Assembly (NCBI RefSeq): GCF_027563345.1 | Contig: NZ_JAMKBK010000011.1 | DNA from: Psychrobacillus psychrodurans | GTDB lineage: Bacteria > Bacillota > Bacilli > Bacillales_A > Planococcaceae | DNA: 64,000 nucleotides | Strand: one strand, 5' to 3' | Part shown: piece by piece, positions 25,321 to 33,692 of the stretch | Position numbering within the stretch: the stretch's first letter is position 1 | Layout of the letters: every line of letters begins with the position of its first letter | The notes under the pieces: generated by a model | Databases searched by the model: none | Seen by the model: only the letters and a program-made list of their open reading frames with translations | Told to the model about the DNA's origin: nothing | Made by a program: the position numbers and the translations under genes

Positions 25321-26218
25321 GCCAATTGTTCAATTAAAGAATATTACCAAAATTATCAGAGGAAAAACACTTATCGATAATATGTCCCTAGAGTTATTTC
25401 CTGGTCAAATAACTGGATTTTTAGGGCCAAATGGTGCTGGTAAAACTACTACTATCCGTTTAATGACAGGTCTAATGCATCTTACAAGTGGGACTATTAC
25501 TATTGAAGGTGCATCTATTGCAGATGATTATGAAAAGGCAATTGCTAATGTAGGGGTTATCGTTGAAAATCCGGAAATGTATAAGTATATGTCTGGCTAT
25601 AAGAACTTGCTTCATTTTTCCAGAATGCATAATGGTGTAACAAAGGCAAGGATAGATGAGGTGATTAACCAGGTAGGGCTAACTAAGCGAATCCATGAAA
25701 AGGTGTCGACATATTCCTTGGGTATGCGTCAACGATTGGGATTAGCTCAAGCATTGCTACATGATCCGAAGTTCTTAATATTAGATGAACCAACGAATGG
25801 TTTGGATCCAGCTGGAATTCGTGAGTTCCGGACGTATCTTCGCAAAATAGCACAGGAGAATAATGTTTCTATTTTTGTCTCTAGTCATCTTCTATCAGAA
25901 ATAGAGTTAATGTGTGACCGTGTTGTTGTTATTCAAAATGGTAAGCTGATTGATGAACGGATGATTCAAAGTGATGAAAAGACACGTATGCAACTTAAGG
26001 CAGAGCCATCTGGAGTAGTAGAAAACTATCTGAGTTCAAATGGCTATGTATTTACATTGCACGAAGGAGTATTTTTACTTGATTTGAAAGAAGAGAAGGT
26101 ACCAGTACTGATTAACGAACTTGTTGCCCAACAGGTTCAAATTTTCGCTATTTCAGCAGTGCATGAAACGCTTGAAGAACAGTTCCTTCAAATGACAGGA
26201 GGCGGTCAAATTGTTTAG
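25313..26218 (+). CDS. ABC transporter ATP-binding protein (BcrA-like)
   Basis: A 301-residue ATPase of the antibiotic/lantibiotic exporter type. Walker A GPNGAGKTTT is at about 40, the signature YSLGMRQRLG near 136, Walker B FLILDEPTNGLDP next, and an H-loop in VSSHLLSE. About 80 residues follow the core domain, as in BcrA/NatA proteins. It overlaps both neighbours by 8 bp and precedes its likely permease partner. It makes the operon a two-transporter module rather than a single ytr set. Confidence 0.92.
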   Translation: MSKPIVQLKNITKIIRGKTLIDNMSLELFPGQITGFLGPNGAGKTTTIRLMTGLMHLTSGTITIEGASIADDYEKAIANVGVIVENPEMYKYMSGYKNLLHFSRMHNGVTKARIDEVINQVGLTKRIHEKVSTYSLGMRQRLGLAQALLHDPKFLILDEPTNGLDPAGIREFRTYLRKIAQENNVSIFVSSHLLSEIELMCDRVVVIQNGKLIDERMIQSDEKTRMQLKAEPSGVVENYLSSNGYVFTLHEGVFLLDLKEEKVPVLINELVAQQVQIFAISAVHETLEEQFLQMTGGGQIV

Positions 26219-27146
26219 TTTGATACAAAATGAATGGATGAAGTTATGGCATAAAAAAGGTACATGGGCCATTTTAGGTATTCTGCTATTAGTAATTATT
26301 GGTGTAGGTGTGTTGGATAAGGTGACTATGGAGGAAGTAGATACTTCCAATTGGAAACAGGAACAACAAGTTCAAATTGATGATGCTAATGCGCAGCTTA
26401 AAACTCCTGACTTAGATGAATGGTCTATTCAGATGTATGAGGAGCAGAAGGCGATGGCACAGTATCGCTTAGATAATAATGCAGCACCTCAAGTGAATCA
26501 AAGTATGGAAGGAAATATGGCATTTGGTGCTTCAATCATGGTGCTAATTACATTGTTAACTGTTATTCCGGGAGCATCCATTGTCTCGCAGGAATTTACA
26601 GATGGTACTATTAAGATGCTTTTAACACGACCGGTTTCCCGTTTCAAAATATTAACCTCTAAACTAATAACGATTTTCCTATTCGGTCTCTCATTAATAG
26701 TATTAACGATTATTCTCACTACAGCAATTGGATTTATCTTATTTGGAACTGCTACTGGAATTGATTTGACTATTGTTGATGGTGTTGTACAGCAAACAAA
26801 CACGATATCGGATGTATTTTTAACGTATGTGTACTCCCTAGGGGATTTCACTATGTCTATACTTTTTGCATTCTTTATTGGAACGGTATTTAGTTCACCT
26901 TCCATTGCTATTGCTTTATCCATGCTATTTTTAATGATGGGACCAATGATTATACTACTCTTACAAAAGTATATACCTGTGGAATATATCTGGTTAACAC
27001 ATTCAGACTTAACACAGCATCTTACAAAAGAATTTTTTGTTGAAGAAACTACTCTCTCCATGTCTCTAACAGTTCTTGTGATTTATGCCATAGTATTTTT
27101 GGCATTAAGCTTTATGACTTTTATAAAAAGAGATGTGAAAGCATAA
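26211..27146 (+). CDS. ABC-2-type permease (BcrB-like)
   Basis: A 311-residue membrane protein with an N-terminal cytoplasmic start (MFSLIQNEWMKLWHKKGTW), a first membrane helix, a 90-residue external or loop region rich in Glu and Gln, and about five further helices. The ITLLTVIPGASIVSQEFTDGTIKMLLTRPVSR block is the characteristic ABC-2 (NatB/BcrB) coupling region. The TTG start has AGGAGG 9 bp upstream and overlaps the ATPase stop. It is the last gene of the five-gene operon. Confidence 0.9.
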   Translation: MFSLIQNEWMKLWHKKGTWAILGILLLVIIGVGVLDKVTMEEVDTSNWKQEQQVQIDDANAQLKTPDLDEWSIQMYEEQKAMAQYRLDNNAAPQVNQSMEGNMAFGASIMVLITLLTVIPGASIVSQEFTDGTIKMLLTRPVSRFKILTSKLITIFLFGLSLIVLTIILTTAIGFILFGTATGIDLTIVDGVVQQTNTISDVFLTYVYSLGDFTMSILFAFFIGTVFSSPSIAIALSMLFLMMGPMIILLLQKYIPVEYIWLTHSDLTQHLTKEFFVEETTLSMSLTVLVIYAIVFLALSFMTFIKRDVKA

Positions 27147-27206
27147 GTAGGCATTTTATGTTATAATTTGTTGGTTGAAATAGAGAATAGAGTTAGGAGA
27201 TTTGAC

Positions 27207-28526
27207 ATGCAAAACCAACATATAATTCGTAACATCATCGTAGAAACACCTTCAAAACCTGGTAATTTTGCTAAAGTTGCAACTGCAATTGGTATGGCAG
27301 AAGGCGACATTGGCGACATTACCACACTTAAAAGTGGAGCGTTAACAACTATTCGAGACATTACAATCACTTGTAAATCGAAAAATCAATTGGATCAAGT
27401 GATTTCCAATATTGAGGCGATTGATAATGGTGTGAAAATTCATGCCGTTACTGATGATGTATTAAAGGCGCATGAAGGCGGTAAAATTGCTATGAAGAGC
27501 AGACTAGATGTTCGCTCATTACGCGATCTTCAACGTATTTATACACCAGGTGTTGCATCTGTTTGTATGGATATTTTACATAATCCTGAAAAAGCTAACT
27601 ATTTTACTTCCATTGGTACATCTGTAGCTATCGTAACTGATGGAACGGCTATTTTAGGTCTTGGTAACATTGGACCTGTTGCAGGGATGCCTGTAATGGA
27701 AGGAAAAGCAGTGTTGTTAGATCAATTTGTAGGATTAAGTGGAATTCCAATTTTATTAAATACAAGTGATCCTGATGAAATTGTTGAGACAGTCAAGCAT
27801 ATTCATAAAGGATTCGGAGCGATATTACTAGAGGATATCGGATCTCCTCATTGCTTCGAAATTGAAGAAAGACTGAAAGCAGAATTACCAATTCCGGTTA
27901 TGCATGATGACCAGCACGGTACAGCAGTTGTAGCATTAGCTGCTATATTATCCGCTTGTAAAGCTACAAATGTGGATATTAAAAAAGCAAAAATTGGTCA
28001 AATCGGATTGGGTGCAGCAGGTCTAGCTATTTGTCGTATGTTAATGGCATATGGCGTGGAAGAAGTTTATGGTTTAGATCGTCAAGAGGCTGCTCAAGAG
28101 CGTTTGCATAATTATGGCGGTCAAACTTTAGAATCATTGGAAGCAGTAATGGAAAAATGTGATATTATTGTTGCTACAACGGGAGTTTCTGGTCTTATTA
28201 AAGCTGAAATGGTTCGAAAAGGACAAATAATATTAGCATTGTCTAACCCAAACCCAGAGATTCTACCATCTGAGGCAATCGCAGCAGGTGCAGCTTTTGC
28301 AGCTGATGGACGTTCCGTAAACAATGTTATCGGGTTCCCAGGTATCTTCAAGGGTGCTTTAGATGCAGGAGCAAAAGAGATTACATATCCTATGTTAATC
28401 GCTGCGTCTTTAGCAATTGTTAATCACACTAAACCGGGCGAACTCATCCCTAATCCATTGGATCCAACATTGCATCACATAGTAGCTAGAGCAGTAGAAG
28501 AATCTGCCAATCAAGGAATTCAGTAG
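27207..28526 (+). CDS. NAD(P)-dependent malic enzyme with N-terminal ACT domain
   Basis: Oxidatively decarboxylates malate to pyruvate. It has 439 residues: an ACT domain at about 5-80 (NIIVETPSKPGNFAKVATAIG start), then the malic-enzyme domain with YTPGVA at about 112, the VVTDGTAILGLGNIGP signature, the metal/substrate motif HDDQHGTAVV and an NAD-binding GLGAAGLAI loop. I use the ATG at 27207, with TAGGAGA 6 bp before it, not upstream TTGs lacking a site. An ACT domain implies allosteric control by an amino acid or similar ligand. Whether NAD or NADP is used cannot be read reliably. Confidence 0.9.
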   Translation: MQNQHIIRNIIVETPSKPGNFAKVATAIGMAEGDIGDITTLKSGALTTIRDITITCKSKNQLDQVISNIEAIDNGVKIHAVTDDVLKAHEGGKIAMKSRLDVRSLRDLQRIYTPGVASVCMDILHNPEKANYFTSIGTSVAIVTDGTAILGLGNIGPVAGMPVMEGKAVLLDQFVGLSGIPILLNTSDPDEIVETVKHIHKGFGAILLEDIGSPHCFEIEERLKAELPIPVMHDDQHGTAVVALAAILSACKATNVDIKKAKIGQIGLGAAGLAICRMLMAYGVEEVYGLDRQEAAQERLHNYGGQTLESLEAVMEKCDIIVATTGVSGLIKAEMVRKGQIILALSNPNPEILPSEAIAAGAAFAADGRSVNNVIGFPGIFKGALDAGAKEITYPMLIAASLAIVNHTKPGELIPNPLDPTLHHIVARAVEESANQGIQ

Positions 28527-28540
28527 TTAAGAAAAGAACA

Positions 28541-28668
28541 AGCGCCCTTTAAGGTCAAAACCTGTTTTTATCTTTTTCGAAGGGCTTAAACAGGCTTGGT
28601 GCTTACTATTACCGGGTTATTTTTTGAGAGATGCTGGTCGTGACTGAGGTCACGACTAGCATCTCTTT
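28541..28668 (-). repeat. Structured intergenic element, copy D (3' half only, minus strand)
   Basis: Read on the minus strand it carries the central hairpin with a 17-bp stem (28628-28644 with 28649-28665, one wobble), then TCTCAAAAAATAACCCGGTAAT-like sequence, then a CCTGTTT / AAACAGG hairpin whose loop contains TTCGAAAAAGATAAAAAC, then TTGACCTTAAAGGGCGC. These match copies A-C in order. The 5' blocks (TATCCAAAAACG and following) are absent. Confidence 0.7.
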
Positions 28669-28731
28669 TTTCCTAATTTACTTGATTTACAGCAGTATTA
28701 TATACTTTCGTAAATAAAAAGAAGATTTCGG

Positions 28732-29274
28732 TCAAGATGCCGAAATCTTCTTTTTGAATTTGTCTTCATAATTAGTAGCTTCTATTAATGCTTTTTCTTC
28801 CGTAGGAATTCGAACGGAAAGCATTGCAAGATTTAAAAGGGTAAAGGCAATACCTGTAAAATATGCTTGAAACATAAATGGTAATAATAATATCTCTAAA
28901 CAAACAACTACATAGTTTGGATGCCTCATTAAGGTATAAGGGCCGCTTTTAACGACATTTGCATCAGGTAAAATGATGATTTTAGTATTCCAAAATGAAC
29001 CTAATGACGCTAAACACCAAACACGCAATAATTGAACAAATATAAAGAGTAAGAGAAAGAGAGGGAATAAAGGTGAAATCGCGCGATCAAAAATAAATAC
29101 TTCTACAATAAGACTTATAAAAAAACAAACATGCATCGTTACCATATAGGGATAGTGAGATGCACCAACTTCATAAGCGCCTTGCGCAAGCATCCTTTTT
29201 TCATTGTGTTTAGCGATAGCTACCTCGATAAGTCTCTGAATAATCACTAGTGAGATAAGAACGAAGAACAACAA
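28732..29274 (-). CDS. bpsB: Alkylpyrone O-methyltransferase, BpsB/YpbQ-like (ICMT family)
   Basis: A 180-residue membrane methyltransferase of the isoprenylcysteine carboxyl methyltransferase family with about five hydrophobic segments. The C-terminal SAM-binding signature GPYTLMRHPNYVVVCLE is intact at about 114-130. In B. subtilis the partner of the type III polyketide synthase methylates the 4-hydroxyl of alkylpyrones; direct linkage here suggests the same. The TTG start lies 1 bp after the bpsA stop, with GGAGGG inside the end of bpsA, so translation is coupled. Confidence 0.88.
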   Translation of the reverse strand: MLFFVLISLVIIQRLIEVAIAKHNEKRMLAQGAYEVGASHYPYMVTMHVCFFISLIVEVFIFDRAISPLFPLFLLLFIFVQLLRVWCLASLGSFWNTKIIILPDANVVKSGPYTLMRHPNYVVVCLEILLLPFMFQAYFTGIAFTLLNLAMLSVRIPTEEKALIEATNYEDKFKKKISAS

Positions 29275-29275
29275 A

Positions 29276-30358
29276 CTAATCCCTCCAATTTAGTAATACA
29301 GCTTCTCCACAAAATCCAGGACCTAATGCTACTAGTAAACCTAATTCTTCGTTTTTACGTTGTACCTTCATAAACTCCTCCAATACAAAAAGTACAGTAG
29401 GGGAGGACATATTCCCATGATTTTTTAGTACATCTCGTGAGATATGTGTATGTTCTTCCGTTAATTCCAAAGTTTCTTCATAGGCTTTTAATACTTTTTT
29501 TCCTCCTGGATGAGCAACAAAGTTTGCTAATTGATTTTTGTCCACATGCTGTTCACCTAAGAATTCATCTACAAACGGTCCTAACCAAGTAGAAATAATA
29601 GAAGGAATACTCTTGGAAAATACAACATGCAATCCATTGTTTTTGATATCCCACCCCATCACATCTTCTGAATCTGGCATCCACTTAGAAGCTGTTGAGA
29701 TTATGTGGGGAACAGATTTTGTAGTAGCTAGGTTTACATCATCTCCACAAACTAATACACATGCAGCCCCATCAGCAAATAACGATGCGCCGATTAAATT
29801 ACTCTTCGAAAAGTCATTTGGTTGAAAGGTCAAACTACAGAGTTCTACACAAACTACTAATACTTTTGAGGCTGGATGTGCCTTGCAATAATCGTAGGCT
29901 CTACTAATCCCAGATGCACCTCCGGCACAGCCTAACCCCCATAATGGAATACGTTTTGTCCGATCAGAAAAAGGCAAATGATTCATCACTCTCGCATCTA
30001 TACTTGGAGTGGAAATTCCGGTACTACTAACAAATATTATTGCATCAATCTCACTAGGAAGCAGGGGAGATTCTAAAAAAAACTGGCTATTCAAACATTG
30101 TTGAATTACTTCGACACTATATTGTGTAGCCAACTCAATATATAAATTATTACGTTCTTCAAAGCTATGTTCACTTTGGTGCCATTCTAAAGGGACACAA
30201 AAATTACGAGTTTGTATATCCCCATTTTCAAACACTTTTAATAATCTATTTAATTGAGGGATTTTATCTTGAAATAGCTCTTTTGTTAGTTTTTCAATGT
30301 TTGATTGTTCTAAAGAATATGGAGGGGTATATGTACTTATGGAAGCGATTTTCGGCAT
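29276..30358 (-). CDS. bpsA: Type III polyketide synthase (alkylpyrone synthase), BpsA-like
   Basis: A 360-residue chalcone-synthase-fold enzyme. The catalytic Cys is in GLGCAGGASG (about residue 145), the His in VAHPGGKK and the Asn in KNHGNMSSP, so the Cys-His-Asn triad is complete. B. subtilis BpsA condenses long-chain acyl-CoA with malonyl-CoA to make alkylpyrones. ATG start with a GGAG site. It forms a two-gene operon with the methyltransferase, a minimal biosynthetic cluster for membrane-soluble methylated pyrones. Confidence 0.93.
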   Translation of the reverse strand: MPKIASISTYTPPYSLEQSNIEKLTKELFQDKIPQLNRLLKVFENGDIQTRNFCVPLEWHQSEHSFEERNNLYIELATQYSVEVIQQCLNSQFFLESPLLPSEIDAIIFVSSTGISTPSIDARVMNHLPFSDRTKRIPLWGLGCAGGASGISRAYDYCKAHPASKVLVVCVELCSLTFQPNDFSKSNLIGASLFADGAACVLVCGDDVNLATTKSVPHIISTASKWMPDSEDVMGWDIKNNGLHVVFSKSIPSIISTWLGPFVDEFLGEQHVDKNQLANFVAHPGGKKVLKAYEETLELTEEHTHISRDVLKNHGNMSSPTVLFVLEEFMKVQRKNEELGLLVALGPGFCGEAVLLNWRD

Positions 30359-30440
30359 AGTGTCACTCCTTTTTAAAAAGAAAGTATATAAAAATGTCCT
30401 GTGAAGAATGGATTAACGGGCTAAAGAACGGATAATCCTA

Positions 30441-30555
30441 TGATTTCCGTTACATGTGGAGCTTTCCACGGGCGAGGTCGAGCCTTCTCATATGCTACCT
30501 GAAGGGGCTCGACTTTTCTCGCTTATCCCGCTGGAGTCGCTACATTCCACTGCAA
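30441..30555 (+). repeat. Dispersed GC-rich repeat, family R1, copy c
   Basis: TGATTTCCGTTACATGTGGA ... GAGGTCGAGCCTTC ... CTCGCTTATCCCGCTGGAGTCG resembles copy a (GATTTCC ... CTCATCCCACTGGAGTCGCG) in the same orientation, with an inner hairpin GTCGAGCC / GGCTCGAC. Confidence 0.65.
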
Positions 30556-30857
30556 ATAACTAGTGTGTTGTCTTCTATTTTAAGATTTGGTAAAGCTTAT
30601 CTCATAGATGATAGGATTGGTCCAATTTTATTTTGCGAACACATTATTTGTGCTTGCTGTTGAATTAGAAATGCTGTTATTCAAGTGATGGATGTAGGCA
30701 GTAAAAACTCTTTGTACTAGAGTTCAGTTCAACATTACCTTAATGATGAAATAGTAAGTACTAATGACTTTAATTATCCGTTACTTAAAGTCGATATGAG
30801 TGTTTTTTTCCAGTTTTTCTTATATTTATATTTCCCTTATTCATACTAAATATACAG
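30556..30857. other. AT-rich intergenic stretch without a recognised feature
   Basis: I see no convincing frame, hairpin or repeat between the R1 copy and the mnmM stop codon. Confidence 0.6.
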
Positions 30858-31430
30858 TTATTTTTGCTCTTTCATCTTTTCGATAGCGATGATAAAGGGC
30901 GGGTCATTTTGTTGGTTAAGAAACTGATAGCTTAATACGTGGACAAAGGATTGTGATAAATTCTGCACATAATGGAGAATTGAATCCTTTTCTTCTTTAC
31001 CACCTTGATGTCCATGGTAAACTACTAAAACTATTATTCCACCAACTTTAAGTAATTGAAGTAATGATTCAATTGCCCGCTGAGTGGAATCTCCTCTAGT
31101 AATAATTTCATGATCACTTCCAGGCAAGTAACCCAAATTAAATATCGCAGCTGAAACTTCCTGCTGGATATAAAAGTGTAAATTCTCATGCCCATCTAGA
31201 ATTATAGTTGCTTTGTCCAACTTGTTTGCCTCTTCTAATCTTTTGGTAGTTGCTACGATAGCTTCCTCTTGAACGTCAAATGCATACACATGGCCGTGCT
31301 CTCCAACAAGCTCTGTTAAAAACAACGTGTCATGTCCATTTCCTGCTGTTGCATCTACAACTATATCTCCTGGTTCAACTGTGGACATTATCAATTGTTT
31401 TGCGAAAGGTAAGATTCGTTTTAGTTTCAT
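30858..31430 (-). CDS. mnmM: tRNA U34 methyltransferase MnmM (YtqB)
   Basis: A 190-residue class I SAM-dependent methyltransferase. Motif I, VVDATAGNGHDTLFL, is at about 24-38, followed by VYAFDVQEEA and a NLGYLPGSDHEI segment characteristic of the YtqB family. Studies in Gram-positive bacteria assign YtqB (MnmM) the final methylation in mnm5s2U synthesis at the tRNA wobble uridine (recalled). It overlaps mnmL by 4 bp, matching the ytqAB pair of B. subtilis. Older annotations call it an rRNA methylase. Confidence 0.88.
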   Translation of the reverse strand: MKLKRILPFAKQLIMSTVEPGDIVVDATAGNGHDTLFLTELVGEHGHVYAFDVQEEAIVATTKRLEEANKLDKATIILDGHENLHFYIQQEVSAAIFNLGYLPGSDHEIITRGDSTQRAIESLLQLLKVGGIIVLVVYHGHQGGKEEKDSILHYVQNLSQSFVHVLSYQFLNQQNDPPFIIAIEKMKEQK

Positions 31431-32386
31431 CTTGAAACACCACTGTTTTCATAATATTTTCCTTGGTAACTCTCTCTTGAAGCAAGCTCTGCATCTATTC
31501 CATTTAATACATCCCATTTGTTGACACTCCACATTGGTCCTATCATTAACTCTATTGGACCATCTCCCGTTATTCGCTGCACGACCATCTCAGGGGGTAA
31601 AACTTCTAGTTGATCTGCTACAAGCTGGATATAAGAATCACGGTCCATGAACTCAAGCATTCCTTTTTGATACTGTTTAACCATAGGTGTTCCTTTTAAT
31701 AAATGAAGTAAATGTATTTTTATCCCCTGGACATCAAGCTTGGCCACTTCTCTTGCGGTTTCCATCATCATTTCCCGGTTTTCTAAAGGTAGACCATTTA
31801 TAATATGCGTACATATAGGGATTCCATGCTTTCTTAATTTGGTTACCCCTTCTATATAGGAAGGAAAATCGTGAGCACGGTTCACCAAATTGGCAGTTCG
31901 CTCGTGAATAGTTTGAAGTCCAAGCTCTATCCATAAAAATGTTCGTTTGTTAAGCTCCGCCAAATATTCAACCACATCATCAGGTAAACAATCGGGTCTT
32001 GTCGCAATAGAAAGTCCTATAACTCCTTCTAAAGCCAGTGCTGCTTCAAATTTCTCTTTCAAAACAGGAAGGGGGGCATGCGTATTCGTATAAGCTTGGA
32101 AATATGCTATGTATTTTCCGTTTTTCCATTTTTCATGCATATTTGTTTTGATTTTTTCGAACTGGACTGGAATGGGGTCTACTTTATCGCCAGCAAAGTC
32201 TCCGCTTCCGGCTACACTACAAAAAGTACAACCGCCAAATGCTACTGTCCCATCTCTGTTAGGACAATCAAAACCAGCATCTAAAGCTACTTTAAAAATT
32301 TTCATACCGAATATATCTCGTAAATAACGATTCCATGTAAAATATCGTTTCCCATCAGAAGGGAATGGAAATTTATTATCGTTCAT
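31427..32386 (-). CDS. mnmL: Radical SAM enzyme MnmL (YtqA family)
   Basis: A 319-residue radical SAM protein of the TIGR01212/YtqA type. The cluster-binding cysteines lie at about 38-53 in CPNRDGTVAFGGCTFC, with the CX11CX2C spacing of this family rather than CX3CX2C. The TIM-barrel motifs IGLSIATRPDCL and WIELGLQTIHE follow. YtqA/MnmL is reported to work with YtqB/MnmM in forming mnm5s2U at tRNA position 34. I use the ATG at 32386, 8 bp after AAGGAG; a GTG 9 bp upstream abuts that site. Confidence 0.9.
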   Translation of the reverse strand: MNDNKFPFPSDGKRYFTWNRYLRDIFGMKIFKVALDAGFDCPNRDGTVAFGGCTFCSVAGSGDFAGDKVDPIPVQFEKIKTNMHEKWKNGKYIAYFQAYTNTHAPLPVLKEKFEAALALEGVIGLSIATRPDCLPDDVVEYLAELNKRTFLWIELGLQTIHERTANLVNRAHDFPSYIEGVTKLRKHGIPICTHIINGLPLENREMMMETAREVAKLDVQGIKIHLLHLLKGTPMVKQYQKGMLEFMDRDSYIQLVADQLEVLPPEMVVQRITGDGPIELMIGPMWSVNKWDVLNGIDAELASRESYQGKYYENSGVSR

Positions 32387-32507
32387 ATAATTCACTCCTT
32401 AACAGGATTATTTTAACACGACTTTGTAAAGTTTTGTCTAATCTTCTTGAAGTGCCATTTGAAAAGGAATACAATATTCTGAGTGCAATAGAAATGAGGT
32501 GTTTAAA

Positions 32508-33692
32508 TTGCCAAAAGCAGTGTGGTTTTTAATAATCGGAATGTTTATCAATACAATGGGAAATTCTTTTTTATGGCCGTTACATACAATATATATGCAT
32601 GAACATCTAGGTCAAACGCTCACAATGGCGGGATTCGTGCTTATGATTAATGCGGGAACAGGAGTTATTGGTAATTTACTTGGAGGTTATTTGTTTGACA
32701 GAATTGGTGGATATAAATCCATTATGTTCGGAATTATATTATCAATGGCATCACTATTGATGTTAACTTTTTGGCATGGATGGCCAGAATACATATGGTT
32801 CGTAGCTATCCTAGGTTTTAGTGGTGGAATAATATTCCCAAGCATGTATGCTTTAGTAGGAAGCGTCTGGCCAGAAGGCGGAAGAAAAGCTTTTAATGCA
32901 ATTTATCTGGCTCAAAACCTAGGGGTGGCTATTGGTCCTGCCGTTGCAGGCTTAGTTGCTGATCATAATATCAATAATATCTTTCTAGCAAATCTATTAA
33001 CCTATGTACTATTTCTAATTGTTGCAGGAGTTTATTACCGTAAAATGTCAGTGGCTCCAAATGTAAATGCTTCTGTATTGAAAAATACTAAAAAAATTAA
33101 ACAAAAAGCACCATTTTATGCAATGATGATTGTATCAATTGGTTACATGCTTACGTGGATAGCTTATGTACAATGGACTTCCACCATTTCTACACATGTG
33201 TTGGATTTAGGTATTACTTTAAAAGAATATAGCTTGCTGTGGACGATAAATGGTGCTCTGATACTAGTAACTCAGCCACTTATTAAGCCAATTATTAACA
33301 GGCTAGAGCATCGAATAAAAACACAGATGATCATTGGTATAGTAATATTCATGGCTTCCTTTGTTGTTGTCTCTTACGCTGAAGATTACACAATGTTTAT
33401 CGTTGCAATGGTTGTCCTAACACTTGGAGAGGTATTCATCTGGCCAGCTGTACCGACGTTAGCTGGGCAGTTAGCACCGAAAGGAAGAGAAGGATTTTAT
33501 CAGGGTATTGTGAACAGTATGGCTACGATAGGAAGAATGATTGGTCCATTTGCTGGAGGTATTTTAGTTGATGTTTATGGAATCCAGGCCATGTTCTTTG
33601 TATTTACTTTACTTATAGCATTAGCGATAGTTCCTACCCTTCTATATGATCGACCGCTTAAGAAAGTAGAGCTTGAGAAGGATGTGATTTGA
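32508..33692 (+). CDS. MFS transporter (YttB-like)
   Basis: A 394-residue integral membrane protein with 12 predicted helices. The MFS loop 2-3 motif is GGYLFDRIGGYKSIM, and a second half-motif occurs in the middle of the protein. The start is taken as the TTG at 32508, 8 bp after GAGGTG; a GTG at 32499 overlaps that site. The nearest remembered relative is B. subtilis YttB (multidrug-type MFS). It overlaps the AAA+ regulator gene by 4 bp, so it may belong to that regulator's operon. The substrate is unknown. Confidence 0.85.
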   Translation: MPKAVWFLIIGMFINTMGNSFLWPLHTIYMHEHLGQTLTMAGFVLMINAGTGVIGNLLGGYLFDRIGGYKSIMFGIILSMASLLMLTFWHGWPEYIWFVAILGFSGGIIFPSMYALVGSVWPEGGRKAFNAIYLAQNLGVAIGPAVAGLVADHNINNIFLANLLTYVLFLIVAGVYYRKMSVAPNVNASVLKNTKKIKQKAPFYAMMIVSIGYMLTWIAYVQWTSTISTHVLDLGITLKEYSLLWTINGALILVTQPLIKPIINRLEHRIKTQMIIGIVIFMASFVVVSYAEDYTMFIVAMVVLTLGEVFIWPAVPTLAGQLAPKGREGFYQGIVNSMATIGRMIGPFAGGILVDVYGIQAMFFVFTLLIALAIVPTLLYDRPLKKVELEKDVI

